Assembly: GCA_026419775.2 (NCBI GenBank)
Contig: JAOPGA020000576.1
Span: forward strand, 35,159 to 99,158
Origin: Acrasis kona
Lineage: Eukaryota > Heterolobosea > Eutetramitea > Acrasida > Acrasidae
DNA: 64,000 nucleotides
Direction: 5' to 3'
The notes beneath the pieces are model-generated. The model saw only the letters and a program-made list of their open reading frames with translations, was not told where the DNA came from and did not search any database. The position numbers and the translations under genes were made by a program. Of this stretch, positions 40,585 to 52,600 are shown one piece after another. Each line of letters opens with the position of its first letter. Within the stretch, counting starts at the first letter, position 1.

Positions 40585-40628
40585 GATCTAACGCATAAAC
40601 ATACGTTTATTATGATCTAACGCATAAA
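40585..40628. promoter_or_regulatory. 15-bp direct repeat upstream of the hydroxyacid oxidase
   Basis: GATCTAACGCATAAA occurs exactly at 40585-40599 and 40614-40628, separated by 14 bases. It lies 73 to 116 bases upstream of the oxidase ATG, between two co-oriented minus-strand genes. It may be a promoter element; function is unknown. Confidence 0.4.
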
Positions 40629-40677
40629 TAACCTCACACAGACTTTGGATTGTTCAAAATAATTTCCAAAAATTTTT

Positions 40678-43202
40678 TTATTCTAAATTTTCATAAGCAC
40701 TCTTGATATCATTCGATTGTGCCTCCACGCCATACTTGTTCATATTCTCCTTGTTCACATCACCAGTATGTTTCATAAACTCGACAAATGCCTGAACAAA
40801 ATCAACATTTCTCTTTTTTTGTAAATCACCATGAACTTGTGCTACGTGACACAACATTTGACTCTCCACGGGATTAATCAAGAAGACCTCCTTTGATTTG
40901 ACCAACACGTTAGTCAACGTCTTGATGGCATTCACACAAATGATCTTCTCCGCAGGATGCTTCTTACAAACGTTCATGCATGCACGAACCAATTCCTCTC
41001 TTTCGTTATCGGCCACGATGTATCCTTCGCTGCCCTTCAAATCTTGGAAATTTGCTTGTGCGGTAATGGCGTCGGTACATGCCACACACATTTCGATCAC
41101 GTCCGCTTCGGTGTTATTTGCGTTCATTGCGTTGGTGAGACCGACCAAACATCCTCCTGTTTTTGCAAATTCTTGTGCATGCGTTTTGTCTTTTACAATC
41201 AACTCGAAAATTAACTTTACAATCAACTGGCTCAGCTCTGAATTGGACGCAAAACACATCAAGCAGTCAACAACGGGTAATATGTGATCGTAACGTTCCA
41301 CGCCGTATTGATCCTGTTGACGAGTGCTCATGATGCGATGAGCGACTGGATCAATTTTGAAACATTGCAACAATACTTGAACACAATACTTGACGACCCA
41401 TCCTTGAGTCAAATATTCTTGTAAGATTTGTAACATGATCAAAGGAATTTCTAATTTGACTAGATGTTGAACGTTCGAGGAGTCGACTGCATGTGAGAGG
41501 ACGGTCATTACGTTCAACGTGACTTCGTACTTTTTGATGTTTTGTTGCAGGGCGCTCTTTAGCCATCGAATGGTGCTCTCTGATCTTGCCAACTTGGACA
41601 TGATGCGGACCGTGATTTGAGTGATTTTTGGATCTCTCAAATGCTTTCCCATGATATCGATGACGATCACGCTGACGGTATTCTCGTTGATGAATTGATT
41701 GGCCATCGATTCGATCACATCCTCCTCGGTGCACAGGTTGGCAATCTTGTAGACTGGAATCAAAATGTCATCAATCTTTCCTGGTCCGAACCATTTCGAG
41801 ATCCTTGCGATGCAACGGAATAAATCACTTTTGGCAACGTTGGATGCATTCTTGTTGTGCGTGCATAGGTTTAATGTAAAGTTGAGTATGGTCAAGCAAA
41901 GTGCATAAACTTGTTTTGATTCTTCCGTCGATAGATCCGTCTTGATGCTCTTTTTACTTGCGCAGTCATCGAGGATGGCATTGAGATGGGATGAGACTAG
42001 CATAAAGTCGGCCTTCATGAACTCGTCGGAGAATTCTGTTTTCTATCATGATTAGAGCGAATGAATGTTGAAAGCATACCCTTGAACATAGGATGGCAAG
42101 TATTTGTAGGATGGATCTGGAACGTAAATGATCGTTGAGTTGGGTCTCAGTCAAGAGTTGAGTGAACGTATGGAAGCCATTGAATAGACGAACCATGGTT
42201 CTGTAGGTCTCAGTTTCCTTTGAGAGGATTTTTTCAATTGCGAATATAACGTAGGATGCGACCTCTGGTGTTGTATGGTACTTTTCTGCAACGATCATGA
42301 GTGGCTGTAAAGAGTTAAAACGTTGAAATGATTTGAGCAACTCACTTGCAGTCCATCACTATTTAGTATGCTACCAATGTACTCATCGATTTTTTGAGAG
42401 TAGGAGACCCTTTGTTCTTCCAAGTATGCAATCACTACCTTGATCATGTCAAGATTGTCGGAAAATTCATCCAAAAGCTCTAGAGCTTGTGGAATGTCGG
42501 TAATCTCCACGCCAGTATCTGCTTTCCTCTGATGCAAACGTTAAATCATCGCATGATTTTGAAATAAACCTTTTGAACAACAACATCGTCGTCATCATCC
42601 TTTCTAATGTTTCTGGGACTGTCAGTATCTGTGTCATTGTCGTCATCATTTTGGATTAGCTCATCCGAGTGTCCATCATGTTCTTCTACTGCTTGTTGAG
42701 GTTCTGGAGCATCTACAGATGGGGCGATGGTATGCTCTTGATCTACTTGCACTGGTGGCGGAACATAAACGCTTTCTACTTGCTCCTCTATAGCGTCCAA
42801 ATCAATCTTCTCTTTCTGCACTTTGCCTTCAGTAGGTTTTGTGCCTTCTGGAGTTTTAGTGGTTGTGGATTTTGCTTCCACTTGCTGTTTTGGTTGATAA
42901 ATGCTTTCTTTTCCTAGTGCTTTATCAAACTCATATAGCCATCCCTCCATATCTTCTTGTGTCTCTGCTTGAAAATTGTATGTGACAAGATTGCCTTTTT
43001 TGTGATCGGATCCAGTTACAGAGAATGTGTATTCCTTTCCTTTTAGCGCCGTGGTTTTACTGCAATGACTGTTGTTGTCTTTATCTAGAACAAGGATATC
43101 TTTCTCTACTTGCAACTCATTCTTGGTTGTTAACAATACGTTCTTCTTCCTCCAGAACAATGCTGCTTCTTTCTTCAGTGGTCCGGCTCTGACGACAGAC
43201 AT
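40678..43202 (-). CDS. PH-domain plus armadillo-type helical repeat protein
   Basis: Four exons (introns 42529-42569, 42305-42345 and 42043-42079) encode 801 residues. A PH domain opens the protein (residues 1-100: RAGPLKKEAALFWRKKNVLL, then YNFQAETQEDMEGWLYEFDK with the conserved C-terminal Trp). An acidic disordered linker (NDDDNDTDTDSP, DDDDDVVV) follows. From about 215 to the end is an alpha-helical armadillo/HEAT-type solenoid (SSNVQHLVKLEIPLIMLQIL, ELSQLIVKLIFELIVKDKTH). It likely links phosphoinositide membranes to a protein complex. No specific orthologue is recognised. Confidence 0.85.
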
Positions 43203-43304
43203 TTTTAAACAAAATCGAATTGTCTATATTTATTTGACATTCGACGTTGTAGTTGTAACAGCAATAAATTACAAAATTAGATCGTCAACTCATCATCACA
43301 AGCA

Positions 43305-44420
43305 ATGGACCAAAACGGATCAAGTCAAACCGATAACTTACAAAACAATGATAAAAGAGAAGAAAACACCCTGAATATAGATCCAGAAAGCGAGTATTTG
43401 GACTTGTCTCACCATCCGCATGCAGCGATGGGTGTGGGATACCCTGTTGGGGCTCACGTAACAGATATGGACTTAACAAACTGCAGGATTAAAAAAATCG
43501 AAAACATTGATCATTTAATCAACCTCAAGCGTTTGTGTGTCAGACAAAACCTAATCACCACGGTCGAGAATCTAAAGAAGTTGGTTAGCATGGAAAATCT
43601 GGACTTGTACGATAATCAAATTAGTCAACCTAATGAAGAGGAATTAAACCACCTCACGAATCTAAAGTAAGTTAGCACATTACTACAAATAACTCACCGC
43701 CCTGCAATAGAATTTTGGATCTCTCATTCAATCGCCTTCGCCACCCAGCAACGAAGCTAAAATTAGATCAACTAGAAGAATTATACTACGTGAACAACAA
43801 GATCAAAGAAATGGATGATGGTGCTTTCGAACATTTACCCAAACTTGTACTGTTAGAATTAGGATCCAACAGGATCAGACAAATCAAAAATTTGGAACCC
43901 CTATCAAACACTCTAAAGGAACTATGGCTCGGCACGAACAAGATTACAAAATTAGAAAACCTTTCGTCGCTCACAAACATTGTCAGATTAAGTCTACAAA
44001 GCAACAGGTTAACCAAAATCGAAGGTTTAGAGTCGTTGGTCAATCTGGAAGAATTGTATTTGAGTGAAAATGGAATCGAAAAGATGGAAGGATTACATAC
44101 GTTAAAAAATTTGAAGATTTTAGATGTCGCTCAAAACCAAATCACCAAACTCGAAGGATTAGAAGAATTAACTCAATTAGAAGAACTTTGGGTAAGAAGA
44201 TAAATCTCTCTTTTTATTTTACAATGTACAGGCCAACAGCAATCAAATCGGGTCATTTGAGACGGTCGACTCTGCTTCAAGGATGATTCCTCAAATCACT
44301 TGCGTCTTTTTATCGCACAACCCAATTGCAAAGGACACCCAATACAAGAGAAAAATACAATTAATATTCCCAAAGTTAATTCAGATTGATGGATTCCCGA
44401 TCGTCAGGTCGTTACAATAA
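43305..44420 (+). CDS. PPP1R7: protein phosphatase 1 regulatory subunit sds22 (LRR)
   Basis: Three exons (introns 43667-43710 and 44192-44231) encode 343 residues. The protein consists of about eleven sds22-type 22-residue leucine-rich repeats, for example LTNIVRLSLQSNRLTKIEGL and LVNLEELYLSENGIEKMEGL, ending in an LRR cap (RKIQLIFPKLIQIDGFPIVR). This is the canonical sds22 architecture and length. It binds PP1 catalytic subunit in nucleus and cytosol and controls its maturation and mitotic function. Divergent from the PH-armadillo gene by 102 bases. Its stop lies 2 bases from the RPC4 stop on the other strand. Confidence 0.94.
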
Positions 44421-44422
44421 AA

Positions 44423-45586
44423 TCACTTTTTTTTACCTTCTGAACAATTCAATAAATAGTCAATGTCAGGCGTGCACGTCAAGTGTGATTTCAAATTACC
44501 CAACAAGTGACACTTCTTGTCGGTTGTGGAAATGTGAACTAGTTTTTCTTCAAAGCTAAATTCTGTACCAGGCGAAACGTCCAATAAAACATCTCCCAAT
44601 TTTAATTTGATCTTTCCCGACTTGTAAACGAACATTTCTCCAATGTAACCGGACGGCACCACTGTTAATGTGTTGGTGAAGGGCATGGTCCAAATGTTTT
44701 CATCTTCGTCGACGTTTGAGGAGATCTTCTTCTTGCTGGTTTCAATCTCTTGGAACTCTCTCTTGGCACTTTCAAACTTTGATCTTAGTTCGTTGATTTG
44801 TGCTTGGTATGCTGGCGTGATGACGCCTCCATTTTGTTTTTTGAGAGCGTTCATTTGTTGGTACAACTGGGCCTGTTGTTTCTTGATTTGTTCTTGTTTG
44901 GTCTTGTCGAGGTCGATTGGAAGTGATGATGGAAGCTGCACGAAGAAGAGCTCATCGTTTTTGATGATGCTGTCCATGCCCATGCGGAACATTTCTTTTT
45001 GGCTTTTGAGTGCATCCGCGTCCATTTCTTGTTGTGTCTTTTCAACAGCTAAATAATTTTCCTTTTCTTGATCGACGATGTCTGCTCTGAATGGAACCAT
45101 AATGGGTGGATTTTTGACTCCTTCGAATGGGTTCACAGGTTTTGGTGGTTCTAATAATATGTCTTCTTTATTGTCAACGTCCATGGAATCTGCATTTACT
45201 GGTTCGTCATCATAATTATCATCAAACCCTCCGAGAGGGTCATCGTCGGGAAGAAGACCAGGTTGGTCGCTGAAAGATCTTTGAGCTTTGATAAATTTGC
45301 GCTGTTGTCTCGGAGGCTTCGGTCTGAATTTTGTTGAACCGGTAGATTCTGATGTTGGTGGGAACATGCTCGCTTGTTTTGCTTTGTTTGCATTCGGCTC
45401 AAAACTAGGTCTGAATCCCGAAGGAGCGAAACTTGGTGCTGTTGAAGAACCAAGACTGATGCTAGGGCCACCTCTGAGCGAACCTGGTCTTGGCTGACCA
45501 GTAGGTGCAACATTAGCAGCAAGTGAGGAATCTAAAGTACCCTCCTTCTTGATGTAACGACTCTGCCTCTTTGGTGGGTCTGGCAT
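44423..45586 (-). CDS. POLR3D: RNA polymerase III subunit RPC4 (RPC53/POLR3D)
   Basis: A single exon encodes 387 residues. The long N-terminal half is disordered and Pro/Ser/Gln-rich, with the basic motif KFRPKPPRQQRKFIKAQRSF. The C-terminal RPC4 domain shows PFTNTLTVVPSGYIGEMFVY, then KSGKIKLKLGDVLLDVSPGT and CHLLGNLKSHLTCTPDIDYL near the end, the diagnostic RPC4 pattern that dimerises with RPC5 in the TFIIF-like subcomplex. The protein acts in Pol III initiation, termination and reinitiation. Confidence 0.92.
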   Translation of the reverse strand: MPDPPKRQSRYIKKEGTLDSSLAANVAPTGQPRPGSLRGGPSISLGSSTAPSFAPSGFRPSFEPNANKAKQASMFPPTSESTGSTKFRPKPPRQQRKFIKAQRSFSDQPGLLPDDDPLGGFDDNYDDEPVNADSMDVDNKEDILLEPPKPVNPFEGVKNPPIMVPFRADIVDQEKENYLAVEKTQQEMDADALKSQKEMFRMGMDSIIKNDELFFVQLPSSLPIDLDKTKQEQIKKQQAQLYQQMNALKKQNGGVITPAYQAQINELRSKFESAKREFQEIETSKKKISSNVDEDENIWTMPFTNTLTVVPSGYIGEMFVYKSGKIKLKLGDVLLDVSPGTEFSFEEKLVHISTTDKKCHLLGNLKSHLTCTPDIDYLLNCSEGKKK

Positions 45587-45660
45587 GGTATGTGAATTTG
45601 ATGTTAATTATTACAAGGACGAAGTAAACTTAGATTTGGCGTAATTTCGAAAGCCTGAAC

Positions 45661-46012
45661 ATGGCTGGAACTGACGAAAAGAAGATTACCAGAAGAGGAG
45701 GAAACGTCGATGAGGACAAAGTATTCCAAGGATTGCAGAAAAAACAGAAATGCAAACTATGTGAGCAAGACTTTCTCCTTGAAAAGCTACCAGGAGCTAT
45801 ATCTTATAAATCTGTTTTGAAGTTGAGGGAATCGTAAGACATAGCAGAACGGTTAACTTATAACATTTAGATGGGGATTAGATGTACATTATCCAGCACC
45901 AGCCCTACTGTATCAAAGAGTTCAATTATGTGTATTTTGCTCTCAATTTTTTGAGCCAAAACTTGGTGAAGAAAAGTCACCATCATCGCCAAGTAAAGCA
46001 AGCCACAAATGA
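45661..46012 (+). CDS. small Cys-pair (zinc-ribbon-like) protein, 104 residues
   Basis: Two exons (intron 45834-45870) encode 104 residues from the ATG at 45661. The protein has two Cys pairs: CKLCEQDFLLEKLPGAIS and, about 60 residues on, LCVFCSQFFEP, with a hydrophobic region SVLKLRESWGLDVHYPAPAL between. The two CxxC pairs probably bind one zinc ion. The pattern looks conserved, but I cannot name the family. It diverges from RPC4 by 74 bases. Confidence 0.75.
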
Positions 46013-46029
46013 TAAATAATATAAACTAG

Positions 46030-46224
46030 ATGTCAAACCGCTTTATCAAAATTTTTGGTTTCTTTCTCCTCGCCATCTTGTTATTAAAACTTCTATTCTT
46101 GTCTTCCTGTATTAATTTAATAGCAGTTAAGTTTCCGGTGAGTATCACTTATAAAAAACAAACGTCGAAGCGGTCGCACTTGTTAATCATATGTATGGTC
46201 CAAAATATTCTATCAATGTCTTGA
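46030..46224 (+). CDS. possible small hydrophobic protein (64 residues)
   Basis: An ATG 18 bases after the previous stop opens a short frame with a clear hydrophobic helix (IFGFFLLAILLLKLLFLSSC). A GTGAGT donor-like site occurs within it, so the true 3' end may differ. The remainder is weakly protein-like. It may be a small membrane protein or chance. Confidence 0.3.
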   Translation: MSNRFIKIFGFFLLAILLLKLLFLSSCINLIAVKFPVSITYKKQTSKRSHLLIICMVQNILSMS

Positions 46225-46390
46225 TTTGATTCATTTAATCCATATGGTGCATCTTTCAATGGATGCCCAATTTTAAGGAAAATCGTATCGGGTTGTAAAC
46301 GAAAATCAGTCTATTAGAACTATAAAAATCGTAACTATAAAAACACATCATCCGCCGGATTACGCAAGAACAAAAAATAAATAACCGAAC

Positions 46391-47110
46391 ATGTATCACC
46401 ACGGGTCATCAAGCACAGGAAGATCATCACCTTCTGTCATGTCAGAGCAGGTCACAATAGAGTTGGGTGAGGACCCTCTATGGTATAAAGAAACGATTGC
46501 TTTTGCAAAGCAGAACTTTGAGGAGAAGTCGCACATTCCCTATGATCAGCAGAGATTAGTCTTTGACGCTCCCTCGGTGCCTGTAGATAATAACGAAGAC
46601 GTTGATGCACTTATGAACAACTACTGGTGGGATGAAGATCCTAACCTCCTCAGGGAGTCTGTACTCGTTAGTAAGGACTCTTCGCTTGTAAATTTTGCCG
46701 ATCGCATGAACCCTCCTATGCTTGAAGACGACATTTTCTTGTCTCCCCAAGAAGTACAACAACCTGTAAAAAGACAAAAAATAAGCCATGGCACTCTAAT
46801 GGACCACGCGAACGTTATTGACAGCCAAAATGGATTAATGAACACGGAGCAAAAAAGCGACCTACTCAACATGCTAATTGTTGAGCAACGGAAACAAGGA
46901 AATGAGATTACTGAACTAAAAGAGATGGTCCAAAACTTAACACGGCAGTTGGAGGAAAGGATTGCAAGCAACAACCAGTTAGCGCAATACCAAGCACAAC
47001 AACAACTTCAATATCAAGCTTATCAACAACAACAAATGTTGGCGCAAAGAAACACTCAGCCTAAGAACAAAGTGCTTCCGCCACCTGCTCCCCGCCGCAC
47101 GAGAAACTAA
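46391..47110 (+). CDS. acidic protein with coiled coil and polyQ-rich tail
   Basis: A single exon encodes 239 residues from the ATG at 46391. The N-terminal half has aromatic-acidic patches (NYWWDEDPNLLRESVLV) and a nuclear-signal-like VKRQKIS. The C-terminal half is a coiled coil (QGNEITELKEMVQNLTRQLE) followed by a Gln-rich tail (QYQAQQQLQYQAYQQQQM) and a basic end. It resembles transcription-associated proteins in composition only. No family is recognised. Confidence 0.75.
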   Translation: MYHHGSSSTGRSSPSVMSEQVTIELGEDPLWYKETIAFAKQNFEEKSHIPYDQQRLVFDAPSVPVDNNEDVDALMNNYWWDEDPNLLRESVLVSKDSSLVNFADRMNPPMLEDDIFLSPQEVQQPVKRQKISHGTLMDHANVIDSQNGLMNTEQKSDLLNMLIVEQRKQGNEITELKEMVQNLTRQLEERIASNNQLAQYQAQQQLQYQAYQQQQMLAQRNTQPKNKVLPPPAPRRTRN

Positions 47111-47342
47111 TTTTGACCTGTAATATACAAAAAAAAATGTAAAAAGTAAATATATTTTATTAACTCAACACATTTGTTCTTCTTACGACCCATCCAAGGC
47201 ACTATTTGTTCAACTTGATAATTGTATTGCATCAGTAGTACAAAATTTAAAATATGATTTAGGAAGGTTCAATGATTTGTAGTGAGGTGCTGTAGGACTT
47301 GCTTGATATATAAACGAGTACAATTCACAAGACCTCAACTGA

Positions 47343-47924
47343 AGGCCAAGTTCCCATCAGGTTCCGAAGCATTCCGGTGAAGTGGTCATTACAATTTTTA
47401 TGAAAAAACGGACCAAATTGATTAGAAGCATCCAAGGATTACTTCAAAAAAAGCTACCGTACCACCTTGCGATCAAATGGAGCATTATCTACGACATCAA
47501 TAACCTTTTGGATGAGACGACAGAGGGACATTTAATTGTGGAATCTATGATGACAACCACGAGGGTGTCCTCTAATCTGTTACTAATTATGACGACAAGC
47601 AACACTCATAATGTAATCAGAGCTCCAATTAAATTCTCAAAAACTGTCAAATAATATGAAAAATCAGATTCCGATCCATCAAACAAACAGAAATTAAATA
47701 TTGGTGATGATTCGCATTCCAAAAACTTCAAAGACAACCTAAATGTAAATGGATTCCATAGAATTAAATTTAGGAATAGTGTGTTTGAAAGAAATTTACT
47801 ATCAAAAATTGATCATGTGATGTCCTACAAATAATATCCTAAAAGTAAGCAAGAACCATATCATCTCATGGCATATGAAAAGAAATCTCAAACTCCCACC
47901 TCTTTGAGTAGCAAACGATGGTAA
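47343..47924 (+). pseudogene. decayed coding region of unknown family
   Basis: One plus-strand frame stays open for about 194 codons with only two internal stops. That is far fewer than expected by chance in AT-rich sequence. It includes protein-like stretches (AIKWSIIYDINNLLDETTEG, then KIDHVMSYK and HLMAYEKKSQTPTSLSS). A possible intron acceptor (CATCAG) precedes 47361. It may be a broken host gene or an exon of an unusual gene; no family is recognised. Confidence 0.4.
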
Positions 47925-48276
47925 TGTCTGTATGTACACCACCTTCTTTGTGATGTATTTCTGGCACTAATAAAAGTAAATTTTTGTTTCTTCAAAAACA
48001 TGGAAAAGTGAATGTATCTTCTGATGTTGTTGGACATCAAGTCCAAACAGGAATACAGCTCAATTCATTCTTGATAAATATAGAAGGATTATAACCTAAC
48101 AGAGGATCATCTTCGACCAATTAAACCAAATCTTTTATTTTTATATTTGTATTTTTTGTAAACACGCGATGAAAGGTGAACAACGTATATCAACGGCTCT
48201 AGTCAAAAAAGGTAGAGTGTTTTGCCATAAATGCAGGTCGCATTAGAACTATCAATATCGGAAATAAACTTGGCAG
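47925..48276. other. intergenic, trypsin promoter region
   Basis: AT-rich sequence with no supported feature. No strong TATA or hairpin was noticed. Confidence 0.45.
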
Positions 48277-49390
48277 ATGAATGTTTCGGCAGGCACAACG
48301 TTGGCGCTCTTAGTGCTCCTAGTGGCGAGTGCAAGCGGCAGCAAGAGAATAGCAGGCGGAAGACAAGCAGTTAATGGACAATTTCCGTATCAAGTTTACT
48401 TGGACTTTGGAGGATCCGTGTGTGGTGGGGGTCTGATTACTCCACGTCATGTACTTACCGCGGCACATTGCTTCACATCAGGTGCTGCTACAACTGTGAA
48501 GGTAGTTTATGGTTTAGCAGTTGTGACCTCATACACTTCTGCAAATTATGTGTTCGGTTCCCACTTCACTATCCATCAAAGCTATGGCAATTTTGTTGAT
48601 GGTAACGACATTGCCATCGTACAATTGTTCAAAGATGTGCCCTTGAGTGATAACGTCAAGTTAATGAGCGTAGGAACAGGAGATGTTGTGACAGGAAAAA
48701 ACTTTACATTGGCAGGTTGGGGTGAGACTCCAAGTTCTGCAGGAAGCCCTGTGGATCAGCTTATGTATACGAGTCTACAGATTGTTAATGCCTCTAGTTG
48801 CCAGGATGAAGGAAAATTTGATCCAAACATACAAATATGCATGACTGCAGGATCGTAAGTTTATTTGTAAACATGAAACTAACAATCAAAGACCAGATGC
48901 GTGCCAAGGAGATAGTGGAGGGTCCATTGTTGTTAACATTAACGGAGGAGCTGTAGCAGCCGGATTAGTATCATACGGTCCCACTCCATGCGGTAACACC
49001 ACCGGTACTTATGGTGTTTATACAAGAAATGGAGCCTATGTTGATTGGATTAACAATCAACTATCAAACTTGTACAATGCCACAAACCCATCTACCAGTA
49101 GCGGAGATCCAGTCATGACCCAAGTCACAGCTGTAAGCACCACAACTTCAAAAGCAGGTGCACCTACTGTATTAACAGTTAACTTGGCCGCACAATCAAC
49201 ACCAGCAGTAACTTCAAGTGCCACACCGACACCCACAACATCTCCAACCACAGCATCTCCAACTACACAGGTACCCGTGGTAACAACATCAACTCCAATT
49301 TCACAAGCACCAATACCCACCAGCTCTGCGCGTAGTATCCAGTATTCATGTGTTTTGATTGTTTTGTGCTTATTTATTTTTGTCATGTAA
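48277..49390 (+). CDS. trypsin-family (S1A) serine protease with Ser/Thr stalk and C-terminal hydrophobic anchor
   Basis: Two exons (intron 48855-48891) encode 358 residues. Signal peptide: MNVSAGTTLALLVLLVASAS. Mature start IAGGRQAVNGQFPYQV follows a dibasic-type site. The catalytic triad lies in LTAAHCF (His), GNDIAIVQL (Asp) and DACQGDSGGS (Ser). The Asp six residues before the Ser predicts trypsin-like cleavage after Lys/Arg. After the domain comes a Thr/Ser/Pro-rich, likely O-glycosylated stalk (TPTPTTSPTTASPTTQVP) and a final hydrophobic segment (CVLIVLCLFIFVM) with no charged tail, as in GPI-anchor signals. It would act at the cell surface. Confidence 0.93.
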
Positions 49391-49580
49391 TAAACTAATT
49401 TTTGCTTTCCTTCAGACTTTATTATTGTTGTTGTTCCAACTAGAAGGTATACTAACAACAGCCTCAAAGAATACTGAAAATGTCGACTGTATCAAATCGA
49501 CCTGGTTTGTAAGCATATGTGAAGCGACTCAAGCCAGTCACCGCCCATATGTATTGTAAGTGTTTCCGAATGGAATTGAT

Positions 49581-49600
49581 GGAGTTCGATTACGAACTCC
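49581..49600. promoter_or_regulatory. perfect inverted repeat upstream of the VIT-vWFA gene
   Basis: GGAGTTCG-ATTA-CGAACTCC is an 8-bp perfect inverted repeat with a 4-base centre, 68-87 bases before the ATG at 49668. It could be an operator half-site pair or a hairpin in the 5' UTR. Confidence 0.35.
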
Positions 49601-49667
49601 AGATATAAAAAACTTTAAATAGAGGTTAAGATAATCACAGCAACCAAAAGTTTAAGCAAACAAAAAC

Positions 49668-52600
49668 ATGACAGTAGCCCGATTATATGGATACACATTA
49701 CCAAAGCTCCCAGTTGTTGACGACGCCAAGACCGAAGTCAACATCGACACCAAGACCGAGGTTGATTCCGACAAACCACTCCCAATGACAGAATCCGATA
49801 ACAATCAAATTTCTGAATCCTATGAGCTACCTTTGCTAGGTATTAAAGTCAAGTCCAACATTGTTGGTCAAGTGGCAGAAGTAACAATGGATCAAAGATT
49901 TAGCAACAACCAAGACCAGGTTCTAAATGTTCAATTCGTCTTTCCGCTACAACCACAAGCAGCGGTTATAGGATGTGAAGCACTTTTGGATGGTGTTTTG
50001 GTCAAGGGCCAAATAAAACAAAAAGACGATGCTCTGAACATGTTCAATGAAGCCAAAGCTCAAGGCAAGGTTGCTTGTCTCATGAGCAGACAGATTGACA
50101 ACAACGACAACTTTGCCTTAGCGTTAGGCAATCTCGCCCCTGGAAAGAATATTGACGTTAAGATTAAGTATGTTGTTAGTCTTGAATATGACCACCTTAA
50201 AGAAGTCATTCAATTCTGTTTACCATCCAATTTGAATAAAGTAGAAGTCGTTAACAAAGATCTTGACAAGTGTTTGTTCGATCAGCACTACAATGACCTT
50301 CCAGCTCAACAACCGCCTTTAATCTACTCAAGTGACTTTACTGGTATTGAATTGGATATTACTGCAAAGATGAATTCAGCCATCAAAAAGGTTTATTGTT
50401 CATATAGCTCAGAAAATATGAACTGGGAAGTGGAAAACAACACTATATCATTTAAAGCCGTCTCTCCAGATGTGCATTGGTTTAATAAAGATTTTGTTCT
50501 TCAGATTGGTACAAGAACACAAGATGTGGTGTATGTGGAAAAGAGCACTAACAACACATACGCAATCATGTCCATCATTCAGCCACATATGAGCACCGCT
50601 CAAAATGACGATAATGAGTACATCTTTATGATCGATAGATCTGGATCTATGAAAGGTACTTATATAGAAAGCGCAAGAGAGGCTTTAAGTCAGTGCATCG
50701 ACCTTCTTCCTCCATCTTGCACTTTTAATATTATTGGTTTTGGCTCCACTCATGAATTCCTGTTCGACAAATCTCTGCCAAGTAGTGAGTCTACCAAAGA
50801 GCTTGCAAAGAGCCATATTAAAAACATGATGGCAGATTTAGGTGGAACCGATCTATTGACTCCTTTAAGAGAGGTGCTACAATCTCAATCTTCTTTGCAT
50901 AGAGTCAGACAGATATTTTTGATTTCAGATGGTGCCGTTGAGAGTAGAACAGAGTGTATCGAGTTTGCAAGTAAATATTCCAATACTACTCGTATCTTTA
51001 GTTTTGGAATTGGAGATCTATGTGATAAGTACTTGACAAAGGCCATAGCAAAAGCTTCTTGTGGAGCATCAGAGTTTATCAAGTATGATGAGAATCAAGA
51101 TACACTAAACCATCTTGTCACCAAGCAGTTATTGAGATCCATGAAAGCATCTTACACTAATGTCAAATGTACTATTCATGGTGTAGAGGGCGTTCCTTTA
51201 AGAAGCCCTTACAAGCTTCCTCCAATGTTTCATGACGAACAGTACATAGTGTACTGGATTCTGGATGGAGATCAAATAAAAAATAAAAAAAATGTAGAAA
51301 TTGAGTTTACAGCCCATTATAAAGGCAATACCGACTTTTTGTATTCCAAAGTTGTTGATATCGATGGATTGTCGTTAAACAACGGAAGTAACTTGTTCCA
51401 TAGTGTTGCTTCTAACGAAATCATCAAGCAACTAGAAATTGGGGAGTTGCGCAATGCTCTTGGAACGGATAGAGCTGATGTTTATGCGACACAATTGGCA
51501 TTGTGTTATGGACTTGTGAGCAATAAAACAAGCTACATCGCCGTCAATGAAGCTCCAGCTGTAGAATCTTCTGATGTAGATAAATCTGTTAATATTGTTA
51601 TTCCATTAGAACTCAGATGTGGATCTGGCAACGGAGTATTCTGTCGCCTCCCAGATATGACTCATGATGTATTGAGCGACCATTTATCCGTAGATACTGG
51701 TATAGTATACAATGCTTGTCAACCAAAGATTACTCCCTTTGGATTCTTATCCAAACCTTGTCAAGTGGGTTACTTTACTCATGTCTTTAAAGGACCTGTT
51801 GCAGATTTAGAGGGAAGGAATTGTTGGTTGAACTCTATACTACCGTTACTGACCACCATTACTCCTCTTGTTAATCAAATCACCAGTGAGCAGCACCAAC
51901 GGGATACTTTCTTGTTTGACTTGTCTCTGTTGCTTCGATTGTGGATCAGCATGGATCATGACAACTTTGATTTTAGACGTCAATTTGATTTTATGTACAA
52001 CAGAGTTTGGTTCCATATTCAAAGAATGGGATTTGAGTATGGTACTGACCAAGATGTCTGTAGTGTTTTGAATAACATACTTCGAAAGGTGAATGTCAGA
52101 GATGTTCAATTTATTACAAAGAAGGATCAAATAAAAACATGTAGCACATCACATGTGGTGCTCCTTAATGTCGGTAATGATAAGGTCGATGAAAATGATT
52201 ACTTACATTATTCTTTGAAGTCCTTTATCTCCTTTGTTGAGTTTACAACTAAAAAAGGTACAAAGATTGGACATTCGAGTTGCGTGTGTCCAGAAGGTAA
52301 TGGATTTTTCTACTATGATGACATTTTAAACCTGGGCGAAAAACTCGAACAATACAATGGTGGTTACGTCAACTCTGACTACAAAGAGTTCTTTAATAAC
52401 GAAATCATGACCGCTGCAGTTCTTTGTAGAAAGGGCAACAACGCTTGTCACAAAGTTAAGGACATTGAAAGTGATGTTGCTAATCTCATTGATGTTGTGT
52501 CTTCAACAAGAACTGACATTAATAAAGAACTGTTATGGCAACCAGACAGCAGTATGAACCTACATACATGTCTGGATGTGCTAAGACAAATTCGCTTCTC

